64,000 nt of DNA, from the NCBI GenBank assembly GCA_020723485.1, contig DYIU01000003.1:330347-394346 (forward strand). Direction: 5' to 3'. Within the stretch, counting starts at the first letter, position 1, and each line of letters starts with the position of its first letter. This DNA comes from Acidimicrobium ferrooxidans (lineage in GTDB: Bacteria; Actinomycetota; Geothermincolia; Fen-727; Anoxymicrobiaceae). Both the position numbers and the translations under genes were made by a program. The notes beneath the pieces are model-generated. The model did not search any database and had not been told where the DNA came from. It saw only the letters and a list, made by a program, of their open reading frames with translations. Shown here piece by piece: positions 16,437-25,131 of the stretch.

Positions 16437-17534
16437 CTATCCCCGTATGTCTATCGGGTAATTCCCGTACTTGCGAGCCGCCTTGACCATGGCGATGTAA
16501 TTCTCCGGCCTGCAGGCCGGGTGGATAGTGTTGGACGAGCACAGGACGAACCCGCCCCCGGGCGCGGCTGCCGCTATGGTGTCCCTCACGGACGCCTCCA
16601 CTTCCGACTCGGTCCCGAACGGAAGCAGGTACGCGCAGTCTATGTTGCCCAGCAGGCACAGCCTGTCTCCGTAGCGCTCCTTGACCTCTCCAATGTCCAT
16701 GCACTGGGGCTGAATGGAATGAAACCCGTCAAAGTCTGTCTCCACCAGGCGGTCCATGAGCGGCCACATGTTGCCATCGGAGTGCTTGAAAACGAGCTTA
16801 CCTCGGGAGTGAACGAAATCGACTATCGCCTTGTGGTGCGGCCCGATGAACTCGTCGTACTGGGCGGGCGAGATGAAGGTCGACTTGTTGTAGGCGAAAT
16901 CCCCGTCGAGGCAGACGATGTCGGCGCCGAGGTCCATCGCCATGTCGAGCGAGTCCAGGACGTACTCCGTGGTCATGTTCATGATGTCACGCACGAATCC
17001 TGGGTTCCTGCGGATGTAGGGGAAGAACTTCTCCATCCCACCCGACAGGTTGCGGCTGAGCTGGAACGGCCCGGGGTGGACCAGTATCTGCGACAGCTCG
17101 TCGCCGAAGTACCCTTTGGCGGCCGCCAGCACCAGGTAGTCGGACTCCCTCGGGCGGTACGCCGAGAAAGAGGCGAGTTCTTCCGGCCGGGTTATAGGCC
17201 CCGCCTTTATCACCGGCTCTCCCGCCTCGCTCTCCTGGAAAACGCATCCCCAGGCGTCCTTTATGAAGCCCGCGCCTGCCGGTTCGGACCCGAGCAGCAG
17301 AAGAGAGGGGAAGCCGTCGAGCTCGAGCTCTTTCACCACCGTGAACAGGAGGGCCAGGAGCCCGAGCTTCTCCTCGGGCGTCATGTCGTGCACCGGTTTT
17401 GCCGGGGGAAGATCGTCCGTGAAGAAGCGCCCGATGCCGAGGATAGACTCTTCGTTGAAAGCCATCTCCCAGACGGGGACCCTGTCCGGCTCCACGTGCC
17501 GGAAGGCTTTCTCTATCCTTTCTCTTCCGGTCAT
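16437..17534 (-). CDS. UroD-family protein, likely corrinoid/cobamide methyltransferase type
   Basis: 365 residues from the ATG at 17534 (MTGRERIEKAFRHVEPDRVPVW), with GGAGT upstream; the longer frame is rejected. The start pattern TxRERxxxAxxxxEPDRVPV is that of the uroporphyrinogen decarboxylase superfamily members that work as methylcobamide methyltransferases. Other family marks are LVFKHSDGNMWPLMD, GFHSIQPQCMDIGEVKERYG and GNIDCAYLLPFG. True haem-pathway UroD is less likely because of the setting beside an FGGY kinase and the absence of haem genes. A corrinoid protein partner is not encoded nearby. Confidence 0.82.
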   Translation of the reverse strand: MTGRERIEKAFRHVEPDRVPVWEMAFNEESILGIGRFFTDDLPPAKPVHDMTPEEKLGLLALLFTVVKELELDGFPSLLLLGSEPAGAGFIKDAWGCVFQESEAGEPVIKAGPITRPEELASFSAYRPRESDYLVLAAAKGYFGDELSQILVHPGPFQLSRNLSGGMEKFFPYIRRNPGFVRDIMNMTTEYVLDSLDMAMDLGADIVCLDGDFAYNKSTFISPAQYDEFIGPHHKAIVDFVHSRGKLVFKHSDGNMWPLMDRLVETDFDGFHSIQPQCMDIGEVKERYGDRLCLLGNIDCAYLLPFGTESEVEASVRDTIAAAAPGGGFVLCSSNTIHPACRPENYIAMVKAARKYGNYPIDIRG

Positions 17535-17656
17535 AGTTACTCCATTCCTCGAGTGAGCGAGCCCGCAATCAATCGAAGCGTCAATACCGTGGCAAGCGCA
17601 CACTATATATTAGTTCAAACAGGCGGTTGCAGGCCCGGGCCGAGACCGACAGCAGA

Positions 17657-17662
17657 TATAAT
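17657..17662 (+). promoter_or_regulatory. Consensus -10 box before the MFS gene
   Basis: A perfect TATAAT ends 10 bases before the ATG at 17673, and no ribosome site lies between them. This implies a leaderless transcript. No good -35 box is seen at the expected distance. Confidence 0.4.
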
Positions 17663-17672
17663 TGTCGCATCA

Positions 17673-19048
17673 ATGGAAACATCGCCCGTTCGCAACATAG
17701 CTCCCGGGCCGGGAAGGCCTGATGGCATCGCACAGGAACTGATATCAGGTTACCGCTGGGTCGTGCTCGCCGCGTTCGGGCTCGTGCTCTTCTCCCAGGC
17801 GCTCCTGTGGCTCACCTTCGCGCCCATCGAGACGGACGTGCAGGTGGCCCTCGGTGTCGGCCATTTCCCGGTGCGCCTCCTGGCGCTGGTGGACCCGCTG
17901 GTCTTCATCGCCCTTGCGGCCTTCATCGGCATGCTGGCCGACAGGCGGGGCTTCAGGTTCACGGTCACGCTCGGGCTAGGCCTGATGGTGCCTGCGGCGG
18001 TGGGAAGGGCAGTCGCGGCAAACCTCGGCCTGTCCGGCCATACCCTCTACTGGGTACTCCTCGTGTTGCAGCTGGTTGTCTCGGCCGGAGCCTGCTGCTG
18101 CGTCGTCTGCGTCTTCCAGATGCCAGTGAAGTGGTTCCCCCAGAGCCAGAGGGCCACCGCGACGGGCCTGGCGGGCATGGGACTTCTCCTGGGCAACGCG
18201 CTGGTCTTCCCACTTGCGGCTTTCATCGGAGGGTTCCCAGCGGCGCCCACCCCGGACCAGGCGATGGCGGGCCTGAGCAGGGTGCTGGTCGTGTTCGCGG
18301 TGGTGGTATCGGTCATCGCCGTGGCCTTCCTGGCCCTTATCAGGAAAGACCCGGAGTCTCCCCTGGCGCAGGAGCACCTCGCCCCGGGCCTGGCCACGGT
18401 CCGCCGGCTCCTCGCCCTGCCGGACTTCCGGGCCATGTGCCTCATCTTCTTCTGGGGCATGGGCACCTACATCACCCTGATGATAACCATGGAGAAACTC
18501 ATGGGCTTCCATGGGTTCAGCGCCCGGTTCGCGGCGCTCGTGGCAGGGGCCCTGACACTCGGCGGCATCTTCGGTTCCATGTCGCTGCCGGCGGTGTCCG
18601 ACAGGCTCGGGAGGCGCCGGCCGTTCATACTGCTGCCCGCGGCCTTGCCATCCCCCTTACCATCGTCATAGCGTTCCTTCCCGTGCGCTCGCTCGACCTC
18701 GCCTGCGCGGCCCTGCTGGGGTTCGTGATGCTGGCGGCCCAGCCGGTGTTGTTCACGATGCTCGGGGAGATGGAGGACATAGGGCCGCACCTGGCGGCGA
18801 CCGCCGTAGGGGTGCTGTTCGGCCTGGGCAGCGTGGGGCAGATAGTCATACCCCTCCTGACAGAGCTCTTCCACCGGACCTCCCCCACCGGCGCACTGGA
18901 TTACAGGTGGTCCATCCTGGTCCTGGGAGTGCTGGGCATCGCGGGCTTCGTGTTCGTCGTCCGCTATGTTCCCGAGACCGGGCCCGGCCGGGAAGGTCAC
19001 GGCGCAGGGCTACCCGGGGCGGCCCTGCCGGAATATGAAGAGATTTGA
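17673..19048 (+). pseudogene. MFS transporter interrupted by a one-base frameshift
   Basis: The first frame (17673-18671) reads a standard major facilitator protein: TM1 RWVVLAAFGLVLFSQALLWL, the loop ADRRGFR after TM2, a long first half, and the half-repeat loop SDRLGRRRPF near residue 310. It then stops early (PAALPSPLPSS). From about 18641 the coding continues in another frame as GLAIPLTIVIAFLPVRSLDL through the last helices to a stop at 19048. Adding one G to the GG at 18641-18642 restores a single protein of about 458 residues and twelve helices. This is either a real inactivating deletion or an indel error in a G run. The substrate is unknown; it lies beside the FGGY/UroD pair on the opposite strand. 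Confidence 0.8.
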
Positions 19049-19079
19049 ACAAGCTGGTAGCTGGACATGTGAATTTGCG

Positions 19080-19349
19080 TCAGCCTCTGCGCTCGAGCTT
19101 TTTATACACGTCTTTCCGGTGGGCGATAAGTAGAACCAGGACACCGCCTTTCGTCCTGGTGTACACAACCCGGTAATCGCCCACACGCAACCGCAAGAGG
19201 CCAGCGAACTTGCCCTTGAGCTGCTCTCCGACGTCCGGGTCCTTTTTAAGTTCCTTCTCGAGCTTGTCGACGATCCTCTTTGCATCGACCTTGTCGAGGT
19301 TTCTAAGGTCTTTTACGACGGATTTCTTGTACTGGATCTCAAAAGCCAA
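19080..19349 (-). CDS. RelE/ParE family toxin
   Basis: 89 residues. Sequence pattern of RelE-type mRNA interferases: FEIQYKKSVVKDLRNLD at the N-terminus, KRIVDKLEKELKKDP helix, then LLRLRVGDYRVVYTR and LVLLIAHRKDVYKK, including the conserved RxGDYRVxY strand and basic C-terminal HRKDVYKK. It should cut ribosome-bound mRNA when free of its antitoxin. The gene overlaps the end of the RHH antitoxin gene by 11 bases, the usual antitoxin-then-toxin order. It converges with the broken MFS gene. Confidence 0.9.
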   Translation of the reverse strand: MAFEIQYKKSVVKDLRNLDKVDAKRIVDKLEKELKKDPDVGEQLKGKFAGLLRLRVGDYRVVYTRTKGGVLVLLIAHRKDVYKKLERRG

Positions 19350-19557
19350 GCGACTTCCTCAGCTCAGAACTCGAGATGATCTCGTCGCCCTTGTCAAGCA
19401 ACCTGTGCAGTGCCACGAGGTAATCGTTGTACTCGGTGACGTATGTGCTGATGGCTTCGTTTATGAGTGAGCTCCTGGACCTGCCGAGGAGCGAAGCCAG
19501 CTCGTCGAGCTCTGAAAGAACCTCCTCGGGTACCCTCATCGAGATATTGCCTGCCAT
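19339..19557 (-). CDS. Ribbon-helix-helix antitoxin (RelB-like partner of RelE)
   Basis: 72 residues from the ATG at 19557, chosen because AAAGGAG lies seven bases upstream; the longer frame has no homologous look. ISMRVPEEVLSELDELASLL followed by GRSRSSLINEAISTYV is a classical RHH DNA-binding fold. The C-terminal tail (VALHRLLDKGDEIISSSELRK) would wrap the toxin. Three GTATTAC-like repeats just upstream are probable operators. The short overlap with the toxin gene supports coupled translation. Confidence 0.88.
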   Translation of the reverse strand: MAGNISMRVPEEVLSELDELASLLGRSRSSLINEAISTYVTEYNDYLVALHRLLDKGDEIISSSELRKSLGF

Positions 19558-19573
19558 GACTGCTCCTTTCGCT

Positions 19574-19599
19574 GTATTACAAGTATTACATAGTGATAC
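19574..19599 (-). promoter_or_regulatory. Iterated GTATTAC boxes upstream of the RHH antitoxin gene
   Basis: GTATTAC at 19574-19580, GTATTAC at 19583-19589 and GTGATAC at 19593-19599 recur every 9-10 bases, about one helical turn, immediately before the ribosome site. RHH antitoxins typically bind such short direct repeats cooperatively to repress their own operon. Confidence 0.5.
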
Positions 19600-19721
19600 A
19601 AGGGGGTCAAGAAAGCGTGCGAGGTTCCGGGTAAGTTCTTGTGATATCCTCCCTTTCGTGAACCCTATGAAGAGAGGCACGGAAGCCGCGAAGGTCTGGA
19701 GACGATATCAGAGACGTTGAG

Positions 19722-22115
19722 ATGAGCCCTGTTGGCCGGGTGAGACACACCGGGCTGCTTTCCACGGTTGTTGTTCTTTCAGTGCTTTCATCAGTCTTGA
19801 TATCGTTGATATCCGGCCTCCTCGGGCCAGCCGAAAGGGCCCACGCGAGAGCCCCGGGTCACAGGTATGTCGGCTGGTGTGTCGGAGGAACCAGGGACGG
19901 GTACGGGGTGATCCTTCACTCCGTTGACGGGGGCCGGACTTGGAACAGGCAGGGGACGCCTGCCAGCATCCCCGACGTCGGTCTCGAAAGCGCGGCCGCT
20001 GTTGACGCCGACAGCTGCTGGGTCGTCGGCGCCAACGTCGACGGTTACGGGACCATCCTCCGCACGAATGACGGGGGGCGGACCTGGGTCAGGCAGGGGA
20101 CCCCTGCGAGCATCCCCGACGTAGGGCTGGCAAAGATAAGCGCGGTGGATGGAAATACCGCCTGGGTGGTCGGCGGTGAAGGCACCGTCCTGTTCACAGG
20201 CGACGGCGGACTGAACTGGGCAGCCAGAAACACGGCGGACGTTCCGGAGGTATGGCTGCAGGGCGTCTATGCGCTCAATGCGGACAGCGTCTGGGTCACA
20301 GGCGACAGGGACAGCGGCTACGGGACCATCTGCCGCACAACCGACGGCGGCGCGACCTGGCAGAGAAAAGGATCGGCGGCTGATATCCCCGACGTCCAGA
20401 TGCAGGATGTGCACGCGGTTGACGAGAACACCGCCTGGGTTGCCTGCCAGGGGAACCCCAGCGAGGAATTCCACTCCGTGCTGCGCACCGACGACAACGG
20501 TGATTCCTGGACCGGCAAGGCGCTCGGTGCGGGATTCTTCGACACTAACAGCCTTACCACGGTCGGCCGGAACACGGTGTGGGTGGTAAAAGACGCCGAC
20601 GGAATATTCCGGACCGACAACGGCTGGGACTTCGTCCAGCAGCAGGCGGCAGGGGGCTCCTATGATTACTACTTGTTGAGCATCGACGCCCTCGACGGTG
20701 ACACCGCCTGGGTGTGCGGGGCCTCGGGGACCAATCACGGGATCATCGAGCACACGACGGACGCCGGCAGTGAATGGGTCAAGCAGCTGGAGTACGACGC
20801 CGGGCTCTCAGGCATATCCTTCGTCGAAGTCCCAGACCTCGCCACCTGGTACCTCGCCGAAGGCACCAACGCCTGGGGCTTTGACACCTACATCACGATC
20901 GAGAACCCCAACAACCAGGATGTGACCGCTCGCCTCACCTACATGGACCCGCAGCCCTCGAGCGGCGATGGGGTTGTGGGCACCCGTGACGTCATGCTCC
21001 CGCCGCTTTCTCAGACCACCGTCTCTTCAACGGCCGACATAGGGCCTGTCGACTTCTCAACGAAAGTGGAATGCCTCCAGGGAAGACCGATCGCCGTCGA
21101 CCGCACCATGTTCTGGACCGGCGAGGGCGCCCCGTCCCCCGGATACCACTCCTCGGTTGGGACCACCACGCCTTCGAAGACCTGGTACCTGCCGGAGGGC
21201 ACATCCGCCTGGGGATTCGAGACGTGGACCTCGGTGTTGAATCCCAACGATACTCAAGCAAGCCTCACCCTTACATACATGACCGAGGCCGAAGGCCCCA
21301 GGACCCTGAACAAGACCATCCCGCCCAACTCCCGGGCCACATACTCCATGGTTGAAGACATCGGGGCGCATGACGCCTCCACGAAAGTGGAGAGCGACAT
21401 CCCTGTGGTGGCAGAGCGCTCCATGTACCGGGGCAGCCGCCGGGAGGGGTCCTGCTCCATCGGGGCCGCCGCGCCGTCGAACGACTGCTTCCTTGCCGAA
21501 GGGGCGGTGGGCTACGACTCGGGCTTCACCACTTACGTGCTGGTCCAGAACTCCAACGACGAGACCAACGACGTCGCCCTCACCTACCAGACCGCGGCGG
21601 GTGCCGTCCCCGGCCCCACCTTCACCATGGAGCCGAACTCCAGAAAGACCGTGAAGGTGAACGAGGACCTGCCCACGGATACTGACGTATCCACGCAGGT
21701 ACATGGGAGCAAGCCGCTCATCGCAGAGCGTGCTGTGTACTGGAACTCCAGCGCGGGCGAGGCTTTCCACGCCTCCACCGGTCTTGCTTTTCCCCACATG
21801 AGCTTCATGCTCCCCGATGGCCAGACATCAAACGGCTTCGAGACCTACACATGCGTACAGAATCCCAACGGCACCCCGGTGGAGGTCACCATGACCTACT
21901 TCCCTGCCGGGGGTGGGACCCCGGTCACCCGCATTGAGCACATCCCTGCAAAGACGCGCAAGACCTGCAACATGCTGGAGCACTCCGGAGTAAATGGACG
22001 AGCCTCCATCATGGTCCGGAGCAACATCACCGGAAAGTCCGTCATTGTGGAGCGCGCCATGTACTGTAACTCGAGAGGCGCTGGAACGGGCACCATCGGG
22101 GCTGCCTCGGACTGA
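19722..22115 (+). CDS. Secreted seven-bladed Ycf48/BNR-like propeller with four C-terminal AEG modules
   Basis: 797 residues. A signal peptide (about 1-42, ending AERAHARA) is followed by seven blades, each with a DGGxTW-like turn (SVDGGRTW, TNDGGRTW, TGDGGLNW, TTDGGATW, TDDNGDSW, RTDNGWDF, TTDAGSEW) and a TAWVVG-like strand, as in Ycf48-type propellers. Residues 376-797 are four modules of 101-112 residues beginning at 376 (WYLAEGTNAWGF), 488 (WYLPEGTSAWGF), 589 (CFLAEGAVGYDSGF) and 695 (FMLPDGQTSNGF); each ends near an ERxMY motif. The positions match those in the protein at 36971 almost exactly. No sorting signal or C-terminal anchor is seen. Function unknown; binding or display at the cell surface is likely. 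Confidence 0.8.
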   Translation: MSPVGRVRHTGLLSTVVVLSVLSSVLISLISGLLGPAERAHARAPGHRYVGWCVGGTRDGYGVILHSVDGGRTWNRQGTPASIPDVGLESAAAVDADSCWVVGANVDGYGTILRTNDGGRTWVRQGTPASIPDVGLAKISAVDGNTAWVVGGEGTVLFTGDGGLNWAARNTADVPEVWLQGVYALNADSVWVTGDRDSGYGTICRTTDGGATWQRKGSAADIPDVQMQDVHAVDENTAWVACQGNPSEEFHSVLRTDDNGDSWTGKALGAGFFDTNSLTTVGRNTVWVVKDADGIFRTDNGWDFVQQQAAGGSYDYYLLSIDALDGDTAWVCGASGTNHGIIEHTTDAGSEWVKQLEYDAGLSGISFVEVPDLATWYLAEGTNAWGFDTYITIENPNNQDVTARLTYMDPQPSSGDGVVGTRDVMLPPLSQTTVSSTADIGPVDFSTKVECLQGRPIAVDRTMFWTGEGAPSPGYHSSVGTTTPSKTWYLPEGTSAWGFETWTSVLNPNDTQASLTLTYMTEAEGPRTLNKTIPPNSRATYSMVEDIGAHDASTKVESDIPVVAERSMYRGSRREGSCSIGAAAPSNDCFLAEGAVGYDSGFTTYVLVQNSNDETNDVALTYQTAAGAVPGPTFTMEPNSRKTVKVNEDLPTDTDVSTQVHGSKPLIAERAVYWNSSAGEAFHASTGLAFPHMSFMLPDGQTSNGFETYTCVQNPNGTPVEVTMTYFPAGGGTPVTRIEHIPAKTRKTCNMLEHSGVNGRASIMVRSNITGKSVIVERAMYCNSRGAGTGTIGAASD

Positions 22116-22274
22116 AACAAAGGACAGTTGTAAGCCCGCCCGGAAAACATGTCATACCCCCGCCTTATACTGTCCCCTGGCAACAGGCATCAGCGGAAAC
22201 CCTCAAGCCCGTCACCAGGATGACTGTCGGCTGAGGCCGGGTCCGCTCAGAAGTCGGACGGCAGAAAGAAGGGG

Positions 22275-22913
22275 ATGGCAGTGACAACGGAACAGAACGG
22301 AATGGAAGTGTTCATCCTGCTCGACCGCACCGGGTCGATGGCAGGCCTCTGGGAGGAGGCCGTCACGGCGGTGAACGCCTACGTGCACGAGCTCAAGGTG
22401 GACGGGGCGCGCGACCGCATAACCCTGGCGGCGTTCGACGCCATAGAGGACGGCATGCACTTCGACGTTCTTCGCGACGCGGTGGCGATTGCCGACTGGA
22501 AGGACGTCGGCCCCGCCGAGGTCAGCCCTCGTGGGATGACACCGCTCCTCGACGCGCTCATGCGCATCATCACGAAAGCCGAGGAGGTCGGAAACGAGAA
22601 GACCGCGCTGGTGGTCATGACCGACGGCTACGAGAACGCGAGCAGGGAGGTCGCGCCCGCTGACGCCCGCGCGGCGCTCGAGCGGGTCCATGCGAAGAAC
22701 TGGCAGGTGAACTTCCTGGGGGCGAACTTCAACAACTTCGACCAGGCGGAAGGCCTCGGCGTCGCCCGGGACGTCTCGCTCAACTTCCGGGCAGGCCAGG
22801 CCGACAGCGCGATGCAATCGACCGCCAATGCTCACCGGCACTACCGGCTCAGCCAAAGCCAGGTCGCCTACAGCGAGGAGGACAGGAAGAACGCACGCGA
22901 GGACGAGGTGTAG
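22275..22913 (+). CDS. von Willebrand factor A domain protein, cytosolic
   Basis: 212 residues with no signal peptide. The metal-ion-dependent adhesion site is present in a variant form: D17-x-T19-x-S21 (LLDRTGSM, threonine instead of the first serine), GMTPLLDAL for the conserved threonine, and VVMTDGYENAS for the aspartate. GNxKTALVVMTDG-type strands and a C-terminal charged helix complete the fold. VWA proteins of this size commonly act with AAA ATPases or in tellurite/stress systems, but no such partner is adjacent. GAAGGGG precedes the ATG. Confidence 0.85.
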   Translation: MAVTTEQNGMEVFILLDRTGSMAGLWEEAVTAVNAYVHELKVDGARDRITLAAFDAIEDGMHFDVLRDAVAIADWKDVGPAEVSPRGMTPLLDALMRIITKAEEVGNEKTALVVMTDGYENASREVAPADARAALERVHAKNWQVNFLGANFNNFDQAEGLGVARDVSLNFRAGQADSAMQSTANAHRHYRLSQSQVAYSEEDRKNAREDEV

Positions 22914-23178
22914 TAGGGCCGGTCTTGGGGATATAAACCCGGCCCGGGGGCGGGGTCACAACCGTGGCCTCGCCCTCACTCTATCCCCGCTTCTTCGCCC
23001 TCCAGGCGCATCGGCGCCCCGCGCGACATCGCGGATTGCATCACCTTCCTCTGACTTGCTCGCTATCCTCCAAAGACTGGAAGCCGCCCAATCTTCCGTG
23101 CTCTGGACCCAGGGGATAAGATATCTTGAAGTCCTGACTATGTACGGCGACGGCGATATGAAAGGATGGCCGGTTTGA

Positions 23179-23922
23179 ATGCACGCTAAGCTGCCCCGCA
23201 AGTTATGGATAATGGTGACGGCCACCTACGCGACCGTGTGCATAAGCCTCGGGGCGATCTACCACGTTTACATTAAGCGTGACTACGAGAGGGCCTACGG
23301 AGACAGGATCTTCCACTGGTACGCGAAGAAGATCATCGATGTCACGAGGGTGCGGTATGCCGTCAACGACCCTTTCGACCTGGAGACAGAGCCCGGCAAG
23401 CGCTATATCATGATGGTCAATCACCGCAGCCTCTTCGATATCCCCTTGAGCGTTCTCAGCCTGCCTGACAGCCTCCGCATGCTCACGAAGAAGGAGCTGT
23501 TCAGGGTACCGATCTGGGGACAGGGACTGAAGGCCGGTGAGTTCGTATCGATCGACCGCTCCGACCTGCAGAAGGCGATAAAGGACCTCGCCGAGGCGCG
23601 CAGGATAATGGAGAGCGGGATAGTCCTGTGGATCGCGCCGGAGGGAACGCGCTCCCGGGACGGCAGGCTGGGGCCGTTCAAGAAGGGCGGCTTCGTCATG
23701 GCTATAGAATCGGGCGCTACCATCGTTCCGGTCGGCATCCAGGGGTCGGAGAAGATACTGAAACCGAAGACGTTTGACTTCTACCTCGACCAGGAGGTCA
23801 CGATCAACATCGGCGCTCCGATAGAGGCCTCCCGCTACACGCTGGATGACAAAGAGCAGTTGATGGAGGAGGTCAGGCAGGCGATAGTCTCCCTTTGCGG
23901 AGAAGATACCCTCGTTAAATAG
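23179..23922 (+). CDS. plsC: 1-acyl-sn-glycerol-3-phosphate acyltransferase (PlsC family)
   Basis: 247 residues. The catalytic HX4D motif is H82-RSLF-D87 in MMVNHRSLFD, and the glycerol-phosphate-binding motif is EGTRSRDGRLGPFKKGG, both typical of PlsC, which makes phosphatidate from lysophosphatidate at the inner face of the membrane. An N-terminal hydrophobic helix (KLWIMVTATYATVCISLGAI) anchors it. Third and fourth motifs (GEFVSIDRSD and IVPVGIQGSEK) are also visible. It is a single gene, convergent with the CrtC-like gene 21 bases away; a second PlsC elsewhere in the genome is possible, so this copy may be specialised. Confidence 0.9.
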   Translation: MHAKLPRKLWIMVTATYATVCISLGAIYHVYIKRDYERAYGDRIFHWYAKKIIDVTRVRYAVNDPFDLETEPGKRYIMMVNHRSLFDIPLSVLSLPDSLRMLTKKELFRVPIWGQGLKAGEFVSIDRSDLQKAIKDLAEARRIMESGIVLWIAPEGTRSRDGRLGPFKKGGFVMAIESGATIVPVGIQGSEKILKPKTFDFYLDQEVTINIGAPIEASRYTLDDKEQLMEEVRQAIVSLCGEDTLVK

Positions 23923-23943
23923 GCGCTGTCGACCGTTGGTTAT

Positions 23944-25041
23944 CTACTTGTGCTGCAGGTGCATCAGCTCGTAGAGCGCCCTGCCCTGCTCCACGGACTT
24001 GACCCCCTTCAGGTCCACCTTGAGCTCGAGGTCCGCGTTGAAGTCGTAGTAGTAAGGGTTGGCCACCAGGTGCACCAGGGGGCGCTTCCACTCCGGGGTC
24101 CCGTCGAGCATGTCCAGCGCCTCGATGAGCTTCGGGTTCCGGATGGTCAGGGCGATGTCGCCCTCGTCGGAGTGCCAGGTCCAGTCCAGCTTTGTCGGGT
24201 AGGAGCCACCAAGGGGACCGTCCACGTAGTCGCTGGTCTCCAACCTCAGCGGCAGGCCGTTGTCAGTGAGCACCTCCTCGCCCCTTGCGAGCATCAGTGT
24301 GGGCATGTTGAGGCTGCCCACGAACGGGACGTAGGGCGTCACCATCTGGACGAAGACAACCGTGAAATCGCCCACGTGCGCCCTGCCCCAGTACCAGTGG
24401 TCTATGGCGCTCTGCAGGGAGAAGTTACCCCAGTTGTGGTCGTGGTAGCAGGTGCCTTTCACCTGCTTCTTCTCCCCCTTGAACGTCACGGTGCCCTCCA
24501 CGGTGCCGAAGGTCACGGGGACCACCCAGCCGAAATATCTCTCCTCCTTGCGTCCCCCGTAGGTTATGCCCGAGCCGGGCCTCCAGGAAGGACCGACGCG
24601 CGTCAGGGTCAGGTCGACCGCGCAGTCGTCGGCCTCGGCTTGCATCTCGTACCGGTTCAGGTCACCTTTGACCGTGTTGGGCCCTATGCGCACATCACAT
24701 CCCTCGACAGACGCCGAGAGGTCGCCGGGCTCAAACTCCTTTGTGAGCCTGACCTTGTCACCCTCCGCGGATTTCATGATGAGCAGAAGGGTGGGGCGCA
24801 GGTCTCCCTTCGGGTTGTTCGCCGGCCGGCTGGTGTAGGTGACGACCGCGGTGGACCCGTCATCGAACTCGCAGTCGAAGTACCACCACTCGAACGTGCC
24901 GGGCTTGTCCTTGGTGCGGTAGCCGTCCTCCCAGGGCTCGACGACACCTGCCTTGAGCCCCTCGCGCGCCAGCGACTCTGCAGTGCCCTTCTCCATCCGC
25001 TCCTTGATATCGGGAAACCTGTCCTCCAGTTCCTTTGCCAT
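23944..25041 (-). CDS. CrtC/AttH-like lipocalin-fold protein
   Basis: 365 residues from the ATG at 25041, with GGAGTG upstream. The signatures of the AttH/CrtC (carotenoid 1,2-hydratase-like) family are clear: GTFEWWYFDCEFDDGSTAVVTY-type opening (two tryptophans plus a tyrosine), and the central GTCYHDHNWGN with a histidine pair. The family folds as two linked lipocalin barrels and includes hydratases of carotenoids and isoprenoids, but many members have no known substrate. No carotenoid genes are in the window, so a hydrophobic ligand other than a carotenoid is likely. The next gene upstream on the same strand (stop at 25132) is a flavodoxin-type protein. Confidence 0.78.
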   Translation of the reverse strand: MAKELEDRFPDIKERMEKGTAESLAREGLKAGVVEPWEDGYRTKDKPGTFEWWYFDCEFDDGSTAVVTYTSRPANNPKGDLRPTLLLIMKSAEGDKVRLTKEFEPGDLSASVEGCDVRIGPNTVKGDLNRYEMQAEADDCAVDLTLTRVGPSWRPGSGITYGGRKEERYFGWVVPVTFGTVEGTVTFKGEKKQVKGTCYHDHNWGNFSLQSAIDHWYWGRAHVGDFTVVFVQMVTPYVPFVGSLNMPTLMLARGEEVLTDNGLPLRLETSDYVDGPLGGSYPTKLDWTWHSDEGDIALTIRNPKLIEALDMLDGTPEWKRPLVHLVANPYYYDFNADLELKVDLKGVKSVEQGRALYELMHLQHK

Positions 25042-25131
25042 GATCACTCCGTTCTCGCGAGGAAGCGCCCGTCCACTCAGCCCACGGTATACGATGACGT
25101 CAGGAAAAGGAAGATGGAATGCTCTTGCCGG

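Noticed and set aside
16401..17672. 5' extension of the MFS frame over the UroD-type gene
   Set aside because: The extension is antisense to the UroD-family gene; the MFS protein begins credibly at 17673 after a TATAAT box.
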